Shown here: one piece after another, positions 11,246 to 23,265 of the stretch
Layout: each line of letters starts with the position of its first letter
How positions within the stretch are numbered: position 1 is the stretch's first letter
DNA from: Dipteris shenzhenensis
Lineage: Eukaryota > Polypodiophyta > Polypodiopsida > Gleicheniales
Length of the DNA stretch: 64,000 bases
Strand: one strand, 5' to 3'
NCBI GenBank assembly: GCA_047967505.1
Contig: CM106539.1
Translations under genes and position numbers: made by a program
The notes under the pieces: model-generated
Told to the model about the DNA's origin: nothing
The model's database searches: none
What the model saw: only the letters and a program-made list of their open reading frames with translations

Positions 11246-12279
11246 TTGCTCTCTCCAAGCTCAAAGAGATTGGGAAAAACCCCCAAGATGATTGATGAAG
11301 TAGTATATAACGAGATGTACAAATTGGTAAGAGCAGAGATGCGCACCATGCGGGAGGAAATGATGCAAGAAGTCCAGACACTAGCAACAGTAATGTATGA
11401 GCACATAAAGAAGCAGATGGAAACCGAAGTATGCAAAGCCAAGAAGGAAATGGAAAAGCAGCTCAAGGTTGAAATGCAAGAACTGAAAGTGAACATGCAA
11501 GCACAGTTACTGTGTGAAATGCAATCCAGATTGCGGGCTGAAGTGGAAGTACACCAAGTATTACTACAAAAGGATATGCATAAGATTATGAAAAAATATG
11601 CAAATGCTGAGACAAGGGCCAAGGAATCGGTAAAAGATAAGGAAATGGCAGAATTGAAATTGCAACTTGAGTCTTGTGAAAATGATGTATCTGCGGCCAT
11701 GGACAAAGAGTCTCAGAAAAGCAGGGAGGCAATTGCAACCATGGAGGCGAAAAAGAGGTGCATACTTGGGCCGAGGTGGCTATAGAGGCAAAAAAACAAG
11801 CACAAGAAGTGGGCAATGAGATGAAAGAAAACGCACCATGGATTGAAGTGGTCAAGAAAAACAGAGGAGTAACAGCTAATAAAATAGAGGTCATGAATGC
11901 CACATTGGAGGAAGAGGCAAGGAGAAAGGCTCGGATCTTGCATGTTAAAATTGTGGGATGGGAACAAAAAGAGGATGCCACTAAAGATGCAAAGGCACTA
12001 GCATTGAAGATAGGGGCGGAAAGTGTACCTATTGTTGCTGCATGGCGGGTAGGAAAAGATGACGCCCGGCCCAAGGCCTTGATTTTACGATTTGAGGACA
12101 TGGGAGGAAAAAAGGCATTTTTGTCCAAAAGGACAGCCCTCAAAGGTCAAAAGATCTACTTAGATGAGGACCTCACTCTGCACAAGTGGCACATAGGAAG
12201 GAATGCATGCCAAAGGTGCTTGAAACCCGGGAACAGAGCAAGTGGGCCATGTACAGAGATGGGAGAGTTATCATCATAG
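11246..12279 (+). pseudogene. LINE ORF1 (coiled-coil / RNA-binding), one frameshift
   Basis: The first part (11246-11785) is a long Glu/Lys/Met-rich heptad-like helix with EMQEL and KKEMEKQL blocks, read here as a coiled coil for oligomerisation. The frame then shifts near 11760-11785. The second part (to 12279) contains KARILHVKIVGW and LILRFEDMGGKKAFL, in the position and style of an RRM-like fold in LINE ORF1 proteins, ending with a short Cys-containing tail (CQRC). ORF1 proteins coat LINE RNA. The RRM assignment is inference from pattern. Confidence 0.65.
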
Positions 12280-12321
12280 AGAGGAGATCCACATGACGGT
12301 ATACCGCCTCGGAGACTTTAA

Positions 12322-15300
12322 GGTTCAGTATATGGAACTGTAATGGTTCTCTGAGGCTAGATGCAGGCTATTTTCAGGATTCCTTTAGGCATGCGAATAT
12401 CGCTATTTACACAAAGACACACCAGTGCAAGGGGAGGAAACTTCCAGATGTCAGAGGTTTTAGATGGGAATCAGTATGCCGACCACAGCCACAGATGGCA
12501 GGAGGGACTAGAGGCTTTGGGGGAGTAGCAGTATTGTACAGAGAGGATTTGCAAGACATAGTATATGTCATTCATAGAGATGCAGAAGCCAGATACATGT
12601 GGATCCGAGTGGACAGAGGGGACCCCAGGGATTTATATGTAGCTGCATGCTACTTTCCACCTGCCTACTCGAGGTATGCACCTGAGGGCGTCACCGTACT
12701 TGCCATTATATGAGGACATTATGAGATATGCGAGCATGGGGGAGATATTGCTAGTGGGGGACTTTAATGCTCGTACACACTTGAGGCAGACATCAATATA
12801 TGACTCGAGTGATGCCATCTACAGAGAGATCAACACAGAGGAGGTTGGTTTGCATAGGTCAGCACAGGACTTGGGAGATGTGACAGAATATGGTACACAT
12901 TTCTTAGCATTAGGGAGTGCCCATGGATTGATCATCTTCAATGGTCTGTCTTATTGGCCAGGTTCAGATGCTCTTACATGCTGGAACCCGAAAGGAGGTG
13001 CTAGTACAATTGATTATTTGATGGGGTTGCCTTTTCTAATTCCACAGATCCGTGATTTTAGTGTATCTAGCAGACCCATTGGAGTGGCTGCGGACCATGC
13101 TATATTGAGGTTTATTGTGTCAGGAGGATGCTGGAGGGGGGCAGTCAGGCCTTCATTTCAGAGACAACCTAGATACCAATTCATGGAGGAGACTGCTACA
13201 GTGTATGGAGATGCAGTTTGGGACAAAATTATGGTGCTAGACCCTCATGGTCCCCTAGAGGAGATCACCCGTGGTTTGACAGAGGTATTACATGTGTCAG
13301 CACAGTATGCATTTCCACACACAACAATATCATCCACCCCTCCTTGCAGCATTGCCCCACAAAATAGTTGGTATCACGATGAGTGTCGTATGATGCGCAG
13401 ACAATTACAGCAGGAGGTTGCTACAAACACTTGGACACACAAGCAAGCCAAGGCAATCTTCTCACGCCTAATACGGAAGAAGAAACGGGCCTACTTAGCT
13501 AGATTGGAGGCAGAGATCTACCAATTATTCTTGGGACAGAATATCAAGAAGGCATGGAGGATGTTTCAGGAGACACAGCTTGGTACACCGATTGTAGCAC
13601 CAGAATGTTGGGCCGACTATGCGCAGTCATTATATGATATACCAGGACAGCCACCGATTCCGTACCCACAGGATACGAGGCCTACATATTGCTCCTTCTT
13701 CAAAGTGCATATGGTTAATGATGCCATTGACAGATTGGGACATGGAAAGGCTTTGGATCATGATGGATTAGCGGGAGAGCACTTCATGTACGCACAGGAC
13801 ATTGTGGCACCGCTTCTTGTGCATGTGTTTAATAGAGCAATTAGTGAAGGATTCCCCCCTAGTTGGACAGAGCATACCATTGTACTGCTCTTTAAGAGTG
13901 GAGATCCGATGATGCCCAACAATTACAAGACTATCATGATTGGCCACTGCTTAGCCAAGATATATGGATCCATCTTGGAAAAGGAGTTGAGCAGATGGGC
14001 AGCAATGCATGGACACAGAGCGGTAGGACATGCAGGTTTTAGGCGAGGTTATACCACTTTGGATCACATCCTGACTCTCTGGGCACTCATAGAGGAAGGC
14101 AAACATCATCATAAAAGGATATATTGTTGCTTTGTAGACTTTTGCAAAGCCTTTGACACAATCCCACGGACCAGGCTGATGCAAAGACTACAGGATATTG
14201 GAGTACCACATGAGATGCAGTGGGGGATATATGCCTTGTATGAGACAGTGATGGGCCGAGTTAGAGCACCTAGAGGGCTGTCAGATGCAGTTATGAGTAC
14301 TATTGGCGTAAAGCAGGGGTGCACTCTCTCTCCCACACTATTTGGCATATACATTGATGAGCTCTCAAAGTATATCAACAAGATAGGAGGACCTGGGCCC
14401 ACCAGCCTAGCAGGAGTGTTGATACCCATACTGCTCTATGTAGATGATGTAGTTTTGATTGCAGATTCTCCGGAAGGATTACAAAGACATTTAGATGCGC
14501 TACAGGCTTTTTGTGAGGACAGGGATCTAACAGTAAACCTTGGGAAAACCAAGGTGATGGTAATTAATACTACACAGGCTTGGGTGACGCGCTCAACACA
14601 ACAGTTCACTTTCAAAGGTGAGACAATAGTGCAGGTACGATCTTATGTGTACCTCGAGGTGATTTTTTCTGGTCCACAATTTTCACTGGGAGCCGCAATT
14701 GATGCCAGATTGGATAGAGGCTATGCAGCTTTGGGGGCACTAGAGAGACAGTGTGCACATGTACAGTTCCAAGAGCCACGCACAAAATTATGGTTGAGAC
14801 ATTGGTGGTGCCCACACTATTTTATGGTGCAGCTCTATGGGGCCCCAGTGTAGGGGGTGCAACTGAGTGGAGGAGATTGGAAAGGCCATTAGTGACATTG
14901 ATTGCTCGCATGATCCGGAGCAAGTCATCTGTACCACATCCGATAATACGAGTTGAATTAGCAACTGCTCCATTAGTGACTGAGGCTCTATTCCAGGCAG
15001 TAACTTGCATACATAGATTGTGGGATCTACCTGGCTCTAGATATGCACGGTTGGCTATGATATCATCCAAGCAGCTAGCAGAGGAGGGTCGAACATGGTG
15101 CTGGTATGCTCAACTACAGAGATGGTTTGTAGAGCATGAGTTGACAATGGATGCACTCCCACCCTTTCAATAAAGTTTGGATTTAGGCCTGTCTCGCCAT
15201 GATCGAAACAAGATCATTAGAGCTGATATTGTCAAGTTGGAGACTGAGAGAACCTGGACTAGACCACATGAGCCCTTAGGGAAGAAGATGGCACACTACC

Positions 15301-15977
15301 AGAGCCATTTTCTTCATTTATCTCCAAATGAACTTATAGCCAGGCCATCATACATGGACACACACCTATCTCATGGGCTACGTAGTATTATTGGCCAAAT
15401 TCAAACCTCATCACATCAGTTGAGAATAGAGACAGGGAGATACACCCACACAACCCCTCAAGATCAGATATGTCAGTTATGCCAGCAGGAGGAGGAGACA
15501 AAGGAGCATTACGTATGTAGATGCACAGTATATTATGAAATCCGAGGAAGATACCACTGTCTATTCAGAAAGGGATTTGGTCCACTCTGTGGGGTGATAG
15601 AGTACGAAGATAAAAAATGCTTGGGTTTGTTTTTATCAGAGCTCAAGCGACATCATAGAGAGACTTTGTTGGGAGACATACAGCCGAGACCGACCCCACC
15701 CAGCAGGCAAAGTACACTCAGAGACTTCTTCACTGCCAGCACCTTAGCTAGTTTTATGCCCTCCCTGCCATCAGAAACCCCTGGCGCCACCACCACCTTA
15801 TCACACACAGGTAGATTGCCACACGCTAGTGGTGTGATTTTGGAGCGAGCCATCGCCATATCCAGGTCATGGAGGCCCAGGCCCCCAAGACCCGTGCCCG
15901 GCACCCATATCTTCATCGGATCTGTGCCATCATTGCCAAACATCGAAAACGTGTGGCACCGAGTTATGAGATCCTAG
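12322..15977 (+). pseudogene. LINE ORF2: AP-type endonuclease + reverse transcriptase + zinc finger, broken
   Basis: The endonuclease starts near 12322 (FSIWNCNGSLR), with the metal-ligand glutamate apparently replaced (TKTHQ where QETH is usual), then GDFNART at about 12757 and a DHAILRF block. A frameshift lies near 12680-12713. The RT has NNYKTIMIGHCLAKIYG, CCFVDFCKAFDTI, KQGCTLSPTLFGIY and the catalytic LLYVDDVVLIA. Another frameshift falls near 14750-14850, a stop at 15171-15173, then a C-terminal C-x2-C-x7-H-x3-C finger (CQLCQQ...HYVC). EN nicks target DNA and RT copies the element RNA by target-primed reverse transcription. Confidence 0.85.
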
Positions 15978-16212
15978 ACTACCCATGATTGGGATTTTTG
16001 ACATAAGAAGAGTGCAACCTTTTTATTGATTAGCTTTCTGCCTATGCTGATCAATTGGTACTTTTAGTAAATACTTCCTTGGTATTTCATTAGTTCTAGG
16101 TCACTTGCAGTCCCTCTGACTGTAAGTACCTTTAGTAGCTCTCAGCCTTCAGCTTATTTATTTTGTTGTTCTCTTTGATGAGACAACACTAGTAGATGTA
16201 TCAACTGTTTTA

Positions 16213-16242
16213 GTCTCATAGGCCGTTTGGCCTTTTAGAGAC
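16213..16242 (+). other. 3'-terminal stem-loop of LINE copy 1
   Basis: GTCTC pairs with GAGAC and AGGCC pairs with GGCCT around a GTTT loop, immediately before the TTAATATATATC tail. The same structure occurs in copy 2. In some LINE families a 3' stem-loop is the RT recognition element; that role here is inference. Confidence 0.65.
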
Positions 16243-16281
16243 GTTAATATATATCTATATCTATCTCTCTCTCTCTCTCTC

Positions 16282-16530
16282 CCAATATTCTTTTTATCTC
16301 TTTTCTCTCTTCGTCCTACTTGCCTCATTGCAACCCTCTATCTCCGTCTATGTCTAACTCTGTCACATCTAGTCATTAACAAAAGGATTATTCTTCTTCC
16401 CTATCCATCAAAACAAAGTAGAACCTACCAACTTTTAAGGGGAAGGGAAAGAAACGAGTTTTTTGAGCAAGCTTAGAAGCGAGTTTTTCTGGGCAACTAG
16501 CTTGTTTTGTTCCACCTATTCCACTTATGA

Positions 16531-16571
<41 letters not shown>

Positions 16572-16587
16572 CTTTTTTTGAGCAACC
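16282..16587. other. spacer between LINE copies, with (CT)n
   Basis: Pyrimidine-rich sequence holds a (CT)n run at 16534-16566 and two short related phrases (GAAACGAGTTTTT and GAAGCGAGTTTTT). No coding region is seen. Confidence 0.7.
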
Positions 16588-18290
16588 AGGCTTAGGTGAC
16601 GCGCTCAGCACAACAGTTCACTTTCAAAGGTGAGATAGTAGTGTAGGTATGATCTGATGTGTACCTCGGGGTGATCTTTTCTAGTCCACAATTTTCACTG
16701 AGAGCCGCGATTGATGCCAGATTGGATAGAGGCTATGCAGCTTTGGGGGCCCTAGAGAGATAGAGTGCACATGTACAGTTCCAAGAGCCATGCACAAAAT
16801 TATGGTTGTTTGAGACATTGGTGGTGCCCACACTATTTTATGGTGCAGCTATATGGGCCCCCAGTGTAGGGGGTGCAACTAAGTGGAGGAGATTGGAAAG
16901 GCCATTAGTGACATTGATTGCCCGCATGATCCAGAGCAAGTCATCTGTACCACATTCGATAAAACGAGCTGAATTAGCAGCTGCTCCACTAGTGACTGAG
17001 GCTCTGTTCCAGGCAGTAACTTGTATACATAGATTGTGGGATCTACCTAGCTCCAAATATGCACGGTTGGCTATGATATCATCTAGGCAGCTAGCAGAGG
17101 AGGGTCAAACATGGTGCTGGTATGCTCAGCTATAGAGATGGTTTGTAGAGCATGAGTTGACAATGGATGCACTCCCACCCTTTCAATACAATTTGGATTG
17201 TCCCAAAATAGACCTGTCTCGCCATGACCAAAAAAAGATCATTAGAGCTGATATTGTCAAGTTGGAGACTGAGAGAACCTAGACTAGACCACATGAGCCC
17301 TTAGGGAAGAAGATGGCACACTACCAGAGCCATTTTCTTCATTTATCTCTAGATGAACTTATAGCCAGGCTAGCATACATGGACACACACCTATATCACG
17401 GGCTACGTAGTATTATTGGCCAAATTCGAACCTCATCACATCAGTTGAGAATAGAGACAGGGAGATACACCCATACAGCCCCTCAAGATCGGATACATCA
17501 GTTATGCTAGCAGGAGGAGGAGACAGAGGAGCATTACATATGTAGATGCACGGTATATTATGAAATTGGAGGAAGATACCACTGTCTATTTGGAAAGGGA
17601 TTTGGCCCACTCCATAGGGTGATGGAGTACGAAGATAAAAAATGCTTGGGTTTGTTTTTATCAAAGCTCAAGTGACATAGAGAGACTTTGTTGGGAGACA
17701 GACAACCGAGACCAGCCGCACCCGGGCAAAGTACACTCAGAGACTTCTTCACTGCCAGCACCTCAGCTAGTTTTATGCCCTCCCTGCCATCAGAAACCCC
17801 TGGTGCCACCACCACCTTATCACACACAAGGAGATTACCACACTCTAGTGGTGTGATTTTGGACCGAGCCATCATCATATCCAGGTCACGGAGGCCCAGG
17901 CCCCCAAGACCCCGTGCCCGACACCCATATCTTCATCGGATCCATGTCATCATTGCCAAACACCAAAAATGTGTGGCACCGAGTTATGAGATCCTAGAGC
18001 TGCCCATGATTGGGATTTTTGACATAAGAAGAATGCAACCTTTTTATTGATTAGCTTTCCGCCTATGCTAATCAATTGGTACTTTTAGTAAATACTTGCT
18101 TGGTATTGCATTAGTTTTGGGTCACTTGCAGTCCCTCTGACTGTAAGTACCTTTAGTAGCTCTCAGCCTTTAGCTTATTTATTTTGTTGTTCTCTTTGAT
18201 GAGACAACACCAGCAGATGTATCAACTGTTTTAGTCTCATAGGCCGTTTGGCCTTTTAGAGATGTTAATATATCTATCTATCTATCTATC
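16588..18290 (+). mobile_element. LINE copy 2, 5'-truncated, same family as copy 1
   Basis: The sequence from CAGGCTTAGGTGACGCGCTC onward aligns with copy 1 from about 14576 to its 3' end: the RT C-terminal region, the zinc-finger region and the full 3' UTR. By eye the 3' UTRs match at roughly 95 percent. Frames are broken by several stops (16806-17135, 17313-17510 and 17688-18050 are the surviving pieces). One zinc-finger cysteine codon is now a stop (near 17507-17510). The tail is (TATC)n. The 5' truncation is typical of LINE insertion. Confidence 0.9.
18234..18263 (+). other. 3'-terminal stem-loop of LINE copy 2
   Basis: The structure matches copy 1: GTCTC with GAGAT (one G-U pair in RNA) and AGGCC with GGCCT. 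It is followed directly by the TATC tail. Confidence 0.6.
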
Positions 18291-18336
18291 TATCTCACTC
18301 ACTCACTCACTCACTCACTCTCTGTCTCTGTCTCTG

Positions 18337-18371
<35 letters not shown>

Positions 18372-18408
18372 GTCTCTCTCTCTCTCACTCACTCACTCTC
18401 TCTCTGTC

Positions 18409-18440
<32 letters not shown>

Positions 18441-18446
18441 ACTCAC

Positions 18447-18492
<46 letters not shown>

Positions 18493-18528
18493 ACACACAC
18501 ACACACTCACACACACACTCTCTCTCTA

Positions 18529-18567
<39 letters not shown>

Positions 18568-18730
18568 TATGTGTGGGCATGCACGTGTGTGTGTGTACCA
18601 AAATGTGTGTGTGTATGTGCACATGCACGTGCATGGGCGTGTACGTGTGCATCATGCTTGCATAGAATGAGCGCATATGTGTGTGCATGTGCATGCGCCT
18701 GCACGTGCATGTGTGCACCTGTGTATACGT
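18270..18730. repeat. compound microsatellite: TATC, ACTC, CTGT, TC, CA and GT blocks
   Basis: The LINE tail (TATC)n grades into (ACTC)n, (TCTG)n, long (TC)n with ACTC interruptions, (CA)n to about 18565, and then degenerate GT/GCATGCAC sequence to about 18730. All predicted proteins here are simple-repeat artefacts. The stepwise change of unit suggests growth from the LINE tail. Confidence 0.9.
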
Positions 18731-19040
18731 AGCCTACTTATTTAGCATAAACAAATCTATTCGAACCCTAAATAGTTTCCCTTTGATGCAAACTTTTTTC
18801 GGAATGATAAATACTTTAAATATTTGGGAATTAGAACTTTTCTTAAGGAGAGCATCATGGATATTGAAATGGATTTATAATGCAATATCAAACATCTTCC
18901 ATCAAATTCATGTCTTTGAGAACTGTAAATGGATAAATTCACTAATGGTAGGGCCCAAATCCATTAGTATTACTTCTCAGAGATGTTGAGATTGCATGCT
19001 CTTTGTAGCCTATGTTAAGATTTTTATTTTTATTTAAAGA
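18731..19040. other. AT-rich spacer
   Basis: No coding region or known element is seen. It ends in a T-rich block (19019-19037), which could be the complement of the poly(A) tail of the minus-strand LINE that follows. Confidence 0.45.
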
Positions 19041-19358
19041 AAAAGGTAAATTCAATTAATGCTTGAAAACGCCATACAAACAACTTCCAAGAGGAGTTGT
19101 CGATGAACATACAAAAGGAAAAAATAGGTTGCTAGCTATAAGAAAGCCGCTTGTTTTCAGATATCATGGCTCACCACGTAAAGAGATTTCGAAACAGGAG
19201 CTAGCAACCAAGGTGGTGGTCTATACATCCAACGAATACCCATTGCGGAAAGGGTGTAGAAGATTCCTACCATCCATGCTTGGCAAAAGCACTCCCACAG
19301 TCGATCTCGCACCTAGAGTACTGCGCTCCCAAATGGCGTGAAAAGTGAAGACAATATC

Positions 19359-22300
19359 CTACCAGATGGCTACTAGGGTAGCCGTCGGATAGCTCATCCT
19401 CTGTGTGCTAGCCACGATCCTTAGGGATGCCAACCATATCCATTGTGCCATCATGCAACCCCATGGGCAATGAGAAAATGTCTCCAAAACTCCATCTACA
19501 CAGCCAGCACATTTGCCATTACCCGCATTTGCTCCACAGCTAGGGGCCTGATGGGCAGATCCCAATGAGCCATCAGCCAGAAGAATAGGAGACCTTGCGT
19601 GAGCACAAGCTCATCCAAAGATGAGGTCAAAAGTGGGAAGTAACCTCTCTTGAGACATCCTACTCTAACCAATGGCATTTCCTCAAGGGGGACCATGTTG
19701 TTGCCTCGAGCTATGAGTGGTGCTGCCCGATGTGAGTAGTGTAAGAAAAGAAAAGAAGGAGACCTCCTTTAGTCGGGCCGAATGCCCTATGGATGCATGC
19801 CAGAACCACTCCTAGATCCCACTGAATGTCACATAAGGGTCTACCCTCCCAAATCCACAAGCGCCACTGCTCCCTCTGGGGTTGATAAGACTATGGTGGG
19901 ATCAATTTACCAAGTCTTGCCCAATCGGGCCACTATCTCGACCCTCTGCCACTCTAGATCCTCCAGGTTACCTCTAACTCTACCTACAACAACAACGAGC
20001 CTCTAGTCTCACCCTATAAAATCGAGACTCATGGGATTTGAGAGACTCACAAAAGAAGTGTATCTGGAGCGGTACCTCTATTTGCGAGAACTATCCTGAC
20101 CAGCTATGGGGAGTCCAAGGACTTTGTAATCCCTTCCACTGTGAATGCGAGATCACCGCTTTGAACTCCACCATCTTGGTACCTGCTCCTCAGAGGTGGG
20201 AGAGGGCCTGCCCATGGGCCTCTACCTCCATGCCCCAAAGGATCTAGCCGGTCCATTGTCCCATTGTGCCCATCCAATGTGAATCTACTGTCCAAGCATG
20301 TGCCCCTCCGAATCTCTGACCTTCGAATATCATACGAGCGACTGTCTCTCAAACTCCTCTTTGCATGATGGCCTAACCTATATGAGTCCTCCCACCAATC
20401 TCTACCACACTCGGTAGAGACTCCTCATCAAGGAGAACCCTTCTCTGTCAAAGGGGCCTTGGAGAAGATCCACCTATAGGACCACTGCCATTGACCTCTT
20501 GTGCAGGGAGTGTTCCCAAGAAACCCGCACTGGAGGAGGAGCTTCCAGGGTTCCACTCCTAGGGTGAGGCCTCTCACTACCAGCTTGCCCAATAGGGCTG
20601 TGCTCTGCATCTTTGGATCAATAGTGCCCATTGCACCTTGCGCTTGAGGCAAAATCATTGTCTGCTAGGGCATCGTGGCTCTGATGTTGCGTTTTCCATC
20701 CGATCCCAATCAGAGAAAATTCCACACCAAGTGCCATAGATGCCCCATACAGCCTCGGTGGAAACACCACCAAGAGGCAATGTACCAAGTGTGGCAAGGA
20801 GTACCTAGTTAACTACTAATGCTAGACCTGCAAACAAGAGTTTGGTGGATCTCTTGTACAAAATCTTTTGCCAAACGCTCTTTAGGATTGGGCTGAATTG
20901 TTGCTTTGTCGAGATGTCGATGCCAACCTGGCAGCCCAAGTATCTCACGTCTCTCCTCTTAGGATCCACCAAAAGCCAAAATTAGCTCCCCAATCTCAAA
21001 CCTCCTGGATCTCCTTCGGGCCTATGAAGAAACCAACAAATTTGGTCCAATTTATGTGAGCTCTAGAAGCCTCACAATAAATGGATAGAGCCCCTTAGGC
21101 CCTCTCTAGATTGGATGCAGAGCCGGCTAAATAGAGCATTGTATCATCTGCGAACTCAGAGTCTACAAGCTCCTCCTCCTACTAGATCGGAAGCCTCATC
21201 CCTGTAAGGCCAAGTTCTTGAGAACACAAAAAATAGCGTAGGGCCTCCACCACAAAGAGGAATAGATAAGGGGCCAAAGGGCAGCCCTATCTCACTGAAT
21301 AGGAAAGAGGAAAGGTCTTGCTTGTGTGGCCCCAATAAGCACTTGGTTGGAAAGAGCTAAAACCCCTCTGATCCATCTCTTCGAGGAGCCGGTGAGTCTG
21401 CATAGTACCCTCCAAGAAGGACCACTCCACTCTGTCATATGCCTTCTCGAATTGAGAAGAATGGTGAGATGCTATGCCTCCTCCCTGGCCTAGTCAGATG
21501 CCTCCCAGAAAGTGAAGATATTATTCAAGATGCTACGCTCCTAAACAAAGTTGGTCTACATCTTGTGAATGATGTCTAGAAGGTGGGGTGTCAAACGCAG
21601 GATCAAGACCTTAGCCAAGATCTTGTAAGTTGTGTCAAGAAGTGTGATCGGGCTCCATTGACGAATATCTAATCTATCTCCCCCCTTCAAAATCAGGCAA
21701 ATCCAACCTTTGCTCAATGAATATGGAAGGGATCCAGAGTCGAAGATATCCTAGTAGGCTAACGTGAGTGAGGTGGACATATACTCCTAGAAGCATTGAA
21801 AAAAGCTCAAAGTTTAGGCCATCCTCTCTAGGGCACTTCTAGGCTAGAAGAGCTTGTAAGGCCTCCCACAACTCATCAGTGAAGGGCACCTCCAGACGTC
21901 TGCTAAGACTTTGTGAGACAATTAAGGGAACCTGCTCCCAAAACCTACTCTCTAGCTAGAAGAATGGTGGGTGAGGCCTCGTCCAATTGAAAGAGCTAGC
22001 GATAGAAATCCCTTATCATCTTAAGGATCTCTTGAGGGTTTGTGTGTGTCTATCCCTGTGATTTCCTAAGTCGCTAGAGATGGATCCTTGCAGACTGTGG
22101 TCGTGTGATTTGGAAAAACTGCCTGGTCATCTTGTCATCTGTTGGACCCATTGGCCCAAGAAGAGTGGTATGAGAACCATGCTCTATGGACCTCCAAATC
22201 CTATAGCTCCAAACGTGCACACTCCAAGAAATCCCTATTCCATTGGGACCCTGGATCCTGCTCCTTGAGTCTCTCAATAAGTGCTAGGTCTTGACGAAGA

Positions 22301-23265
22301 GCTCTCTCCCACTCCTGAAGAGCATATCTTCGTTTAAGAGTATGGCACTGGAGCTCCCAAGTGCTCCACTAGATCCTCTTAGCCACCCATGCCACCCACC
22401 CTTGTCGAGTCTCTATCTCCAAAGCTTTACTATCAACTATTGCTAGACATCCACCTCCTTTAAGAGATCATTTGGTATACGGAATCCCCTTGGGAGGAGT
22501 CCATGATAGGGCTGGTACAAGTGAAGAATTGCTGGAGAGTTGTCCAACATCATAGTATCTGCTAGAATGCTCGTGGAGCCACCACGGTGTAGAGCCCAAT
22601 CGCCAATATAGCATTCATCCAGGCACTCCAGTAGCTCATCATGCCACTGTTGGCCAAAGGAGATCTGCAGGATGCCCAAAAGCCTGGTAAACTCAGGCTC
22701 TAAACTTAGGCTCACACCATGGATCCCTACTGCGCTGATCACAAAAATGAATTGCTCCCTGGTCTCCCCTCCCCAACCGGCATCTCCATGAAAGAGGCTC
22801 CTCCCTTCTTATCCTCCATGAACTCTAGGTTGTTGAAGTCACCTCCAACAATTCATGAGTCCACCTTTGGGAAGCTATTTGTGAGCCGCTAGTGAAAAAC
22901 CGAGCGGTGCTATCTACAAGCGGGTGCACACACATTCAAGATACCAATATGGGCCTCTCCTGCCTAAAGGCCCATCCACACCATGGGATCTGGAATGAGC
23001 TTGACTTGTGCAAATACCTCTGGAGCCATCACCTAGGATACCGATATGCATACCCCTGCTCCTACAAACTCTACGAGGGACCAAACCGAGAGAAGGCAGT
23101 GTTGGTGTGTGATGTCTACTGCTGAGAATGTGTGCTCTCGAATCAAGATAAAGTCAACTGGTCTACCTACTAGAGCCTAATGCAATTCTTGATGGAGAAT
23201 CAAAGACTGCGGTTGGCTACACGCATGGTCATGAAACCCGTGCACATTCTAACTCTCACGCTCAT
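19359..23265 (-). pseudogene. LINE ORF2 (EN-RT-zf-RVT), many stops and frameshifts
   Basis: Minus-strand translation across frames gives an endonuclease start (MSVRVR near 23265) and a VGGDFNNLEFM block near 22840. The RT has FEKAYDRVEW (about 21455-21425), a GCPLAPYLF block (about 21290-21262) and FADDTMLY (about 21158-21135). A zf-RVT-like segment follows with GNGKCAGC...ETFSHCPWG (about 19525-19430). These are classic plant L1 motifs. No frame is open for more than about 100 codons, so the copy is long dead. Short open frames on the plus strand in this interval are shadows. Confidence 0.8.

Larger units (their letters stand above)
10860..16281 (+). mobile_element. near-full-length non-LTR retrotransposon (LINE), copy 1
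   Basis: It has a leader with the repeated phrase AGCCCATCGTGAC (10857-10900), a coiled-coil ORF1, an ORF2 with endonuclease, reverse transcriptase and C-terminal zinc finger, a 3' UTR and a 3' stem-loop. It ends in a TATATC-rich tail that passes into (TC)n at about 16265-16281. The 5' edge is a judgement, and no target-site duplication was identified. Several frameshifts make it inactive. A truncated copy of the same family follows at 16588. Confidence 0.85.

Noticed and set aside
18262-18732. 156-residue frame rich in Ser/Leu/Thr/His and Cys
   Set aside because: Compound microsatellite after the LINE tail; no gene signal.
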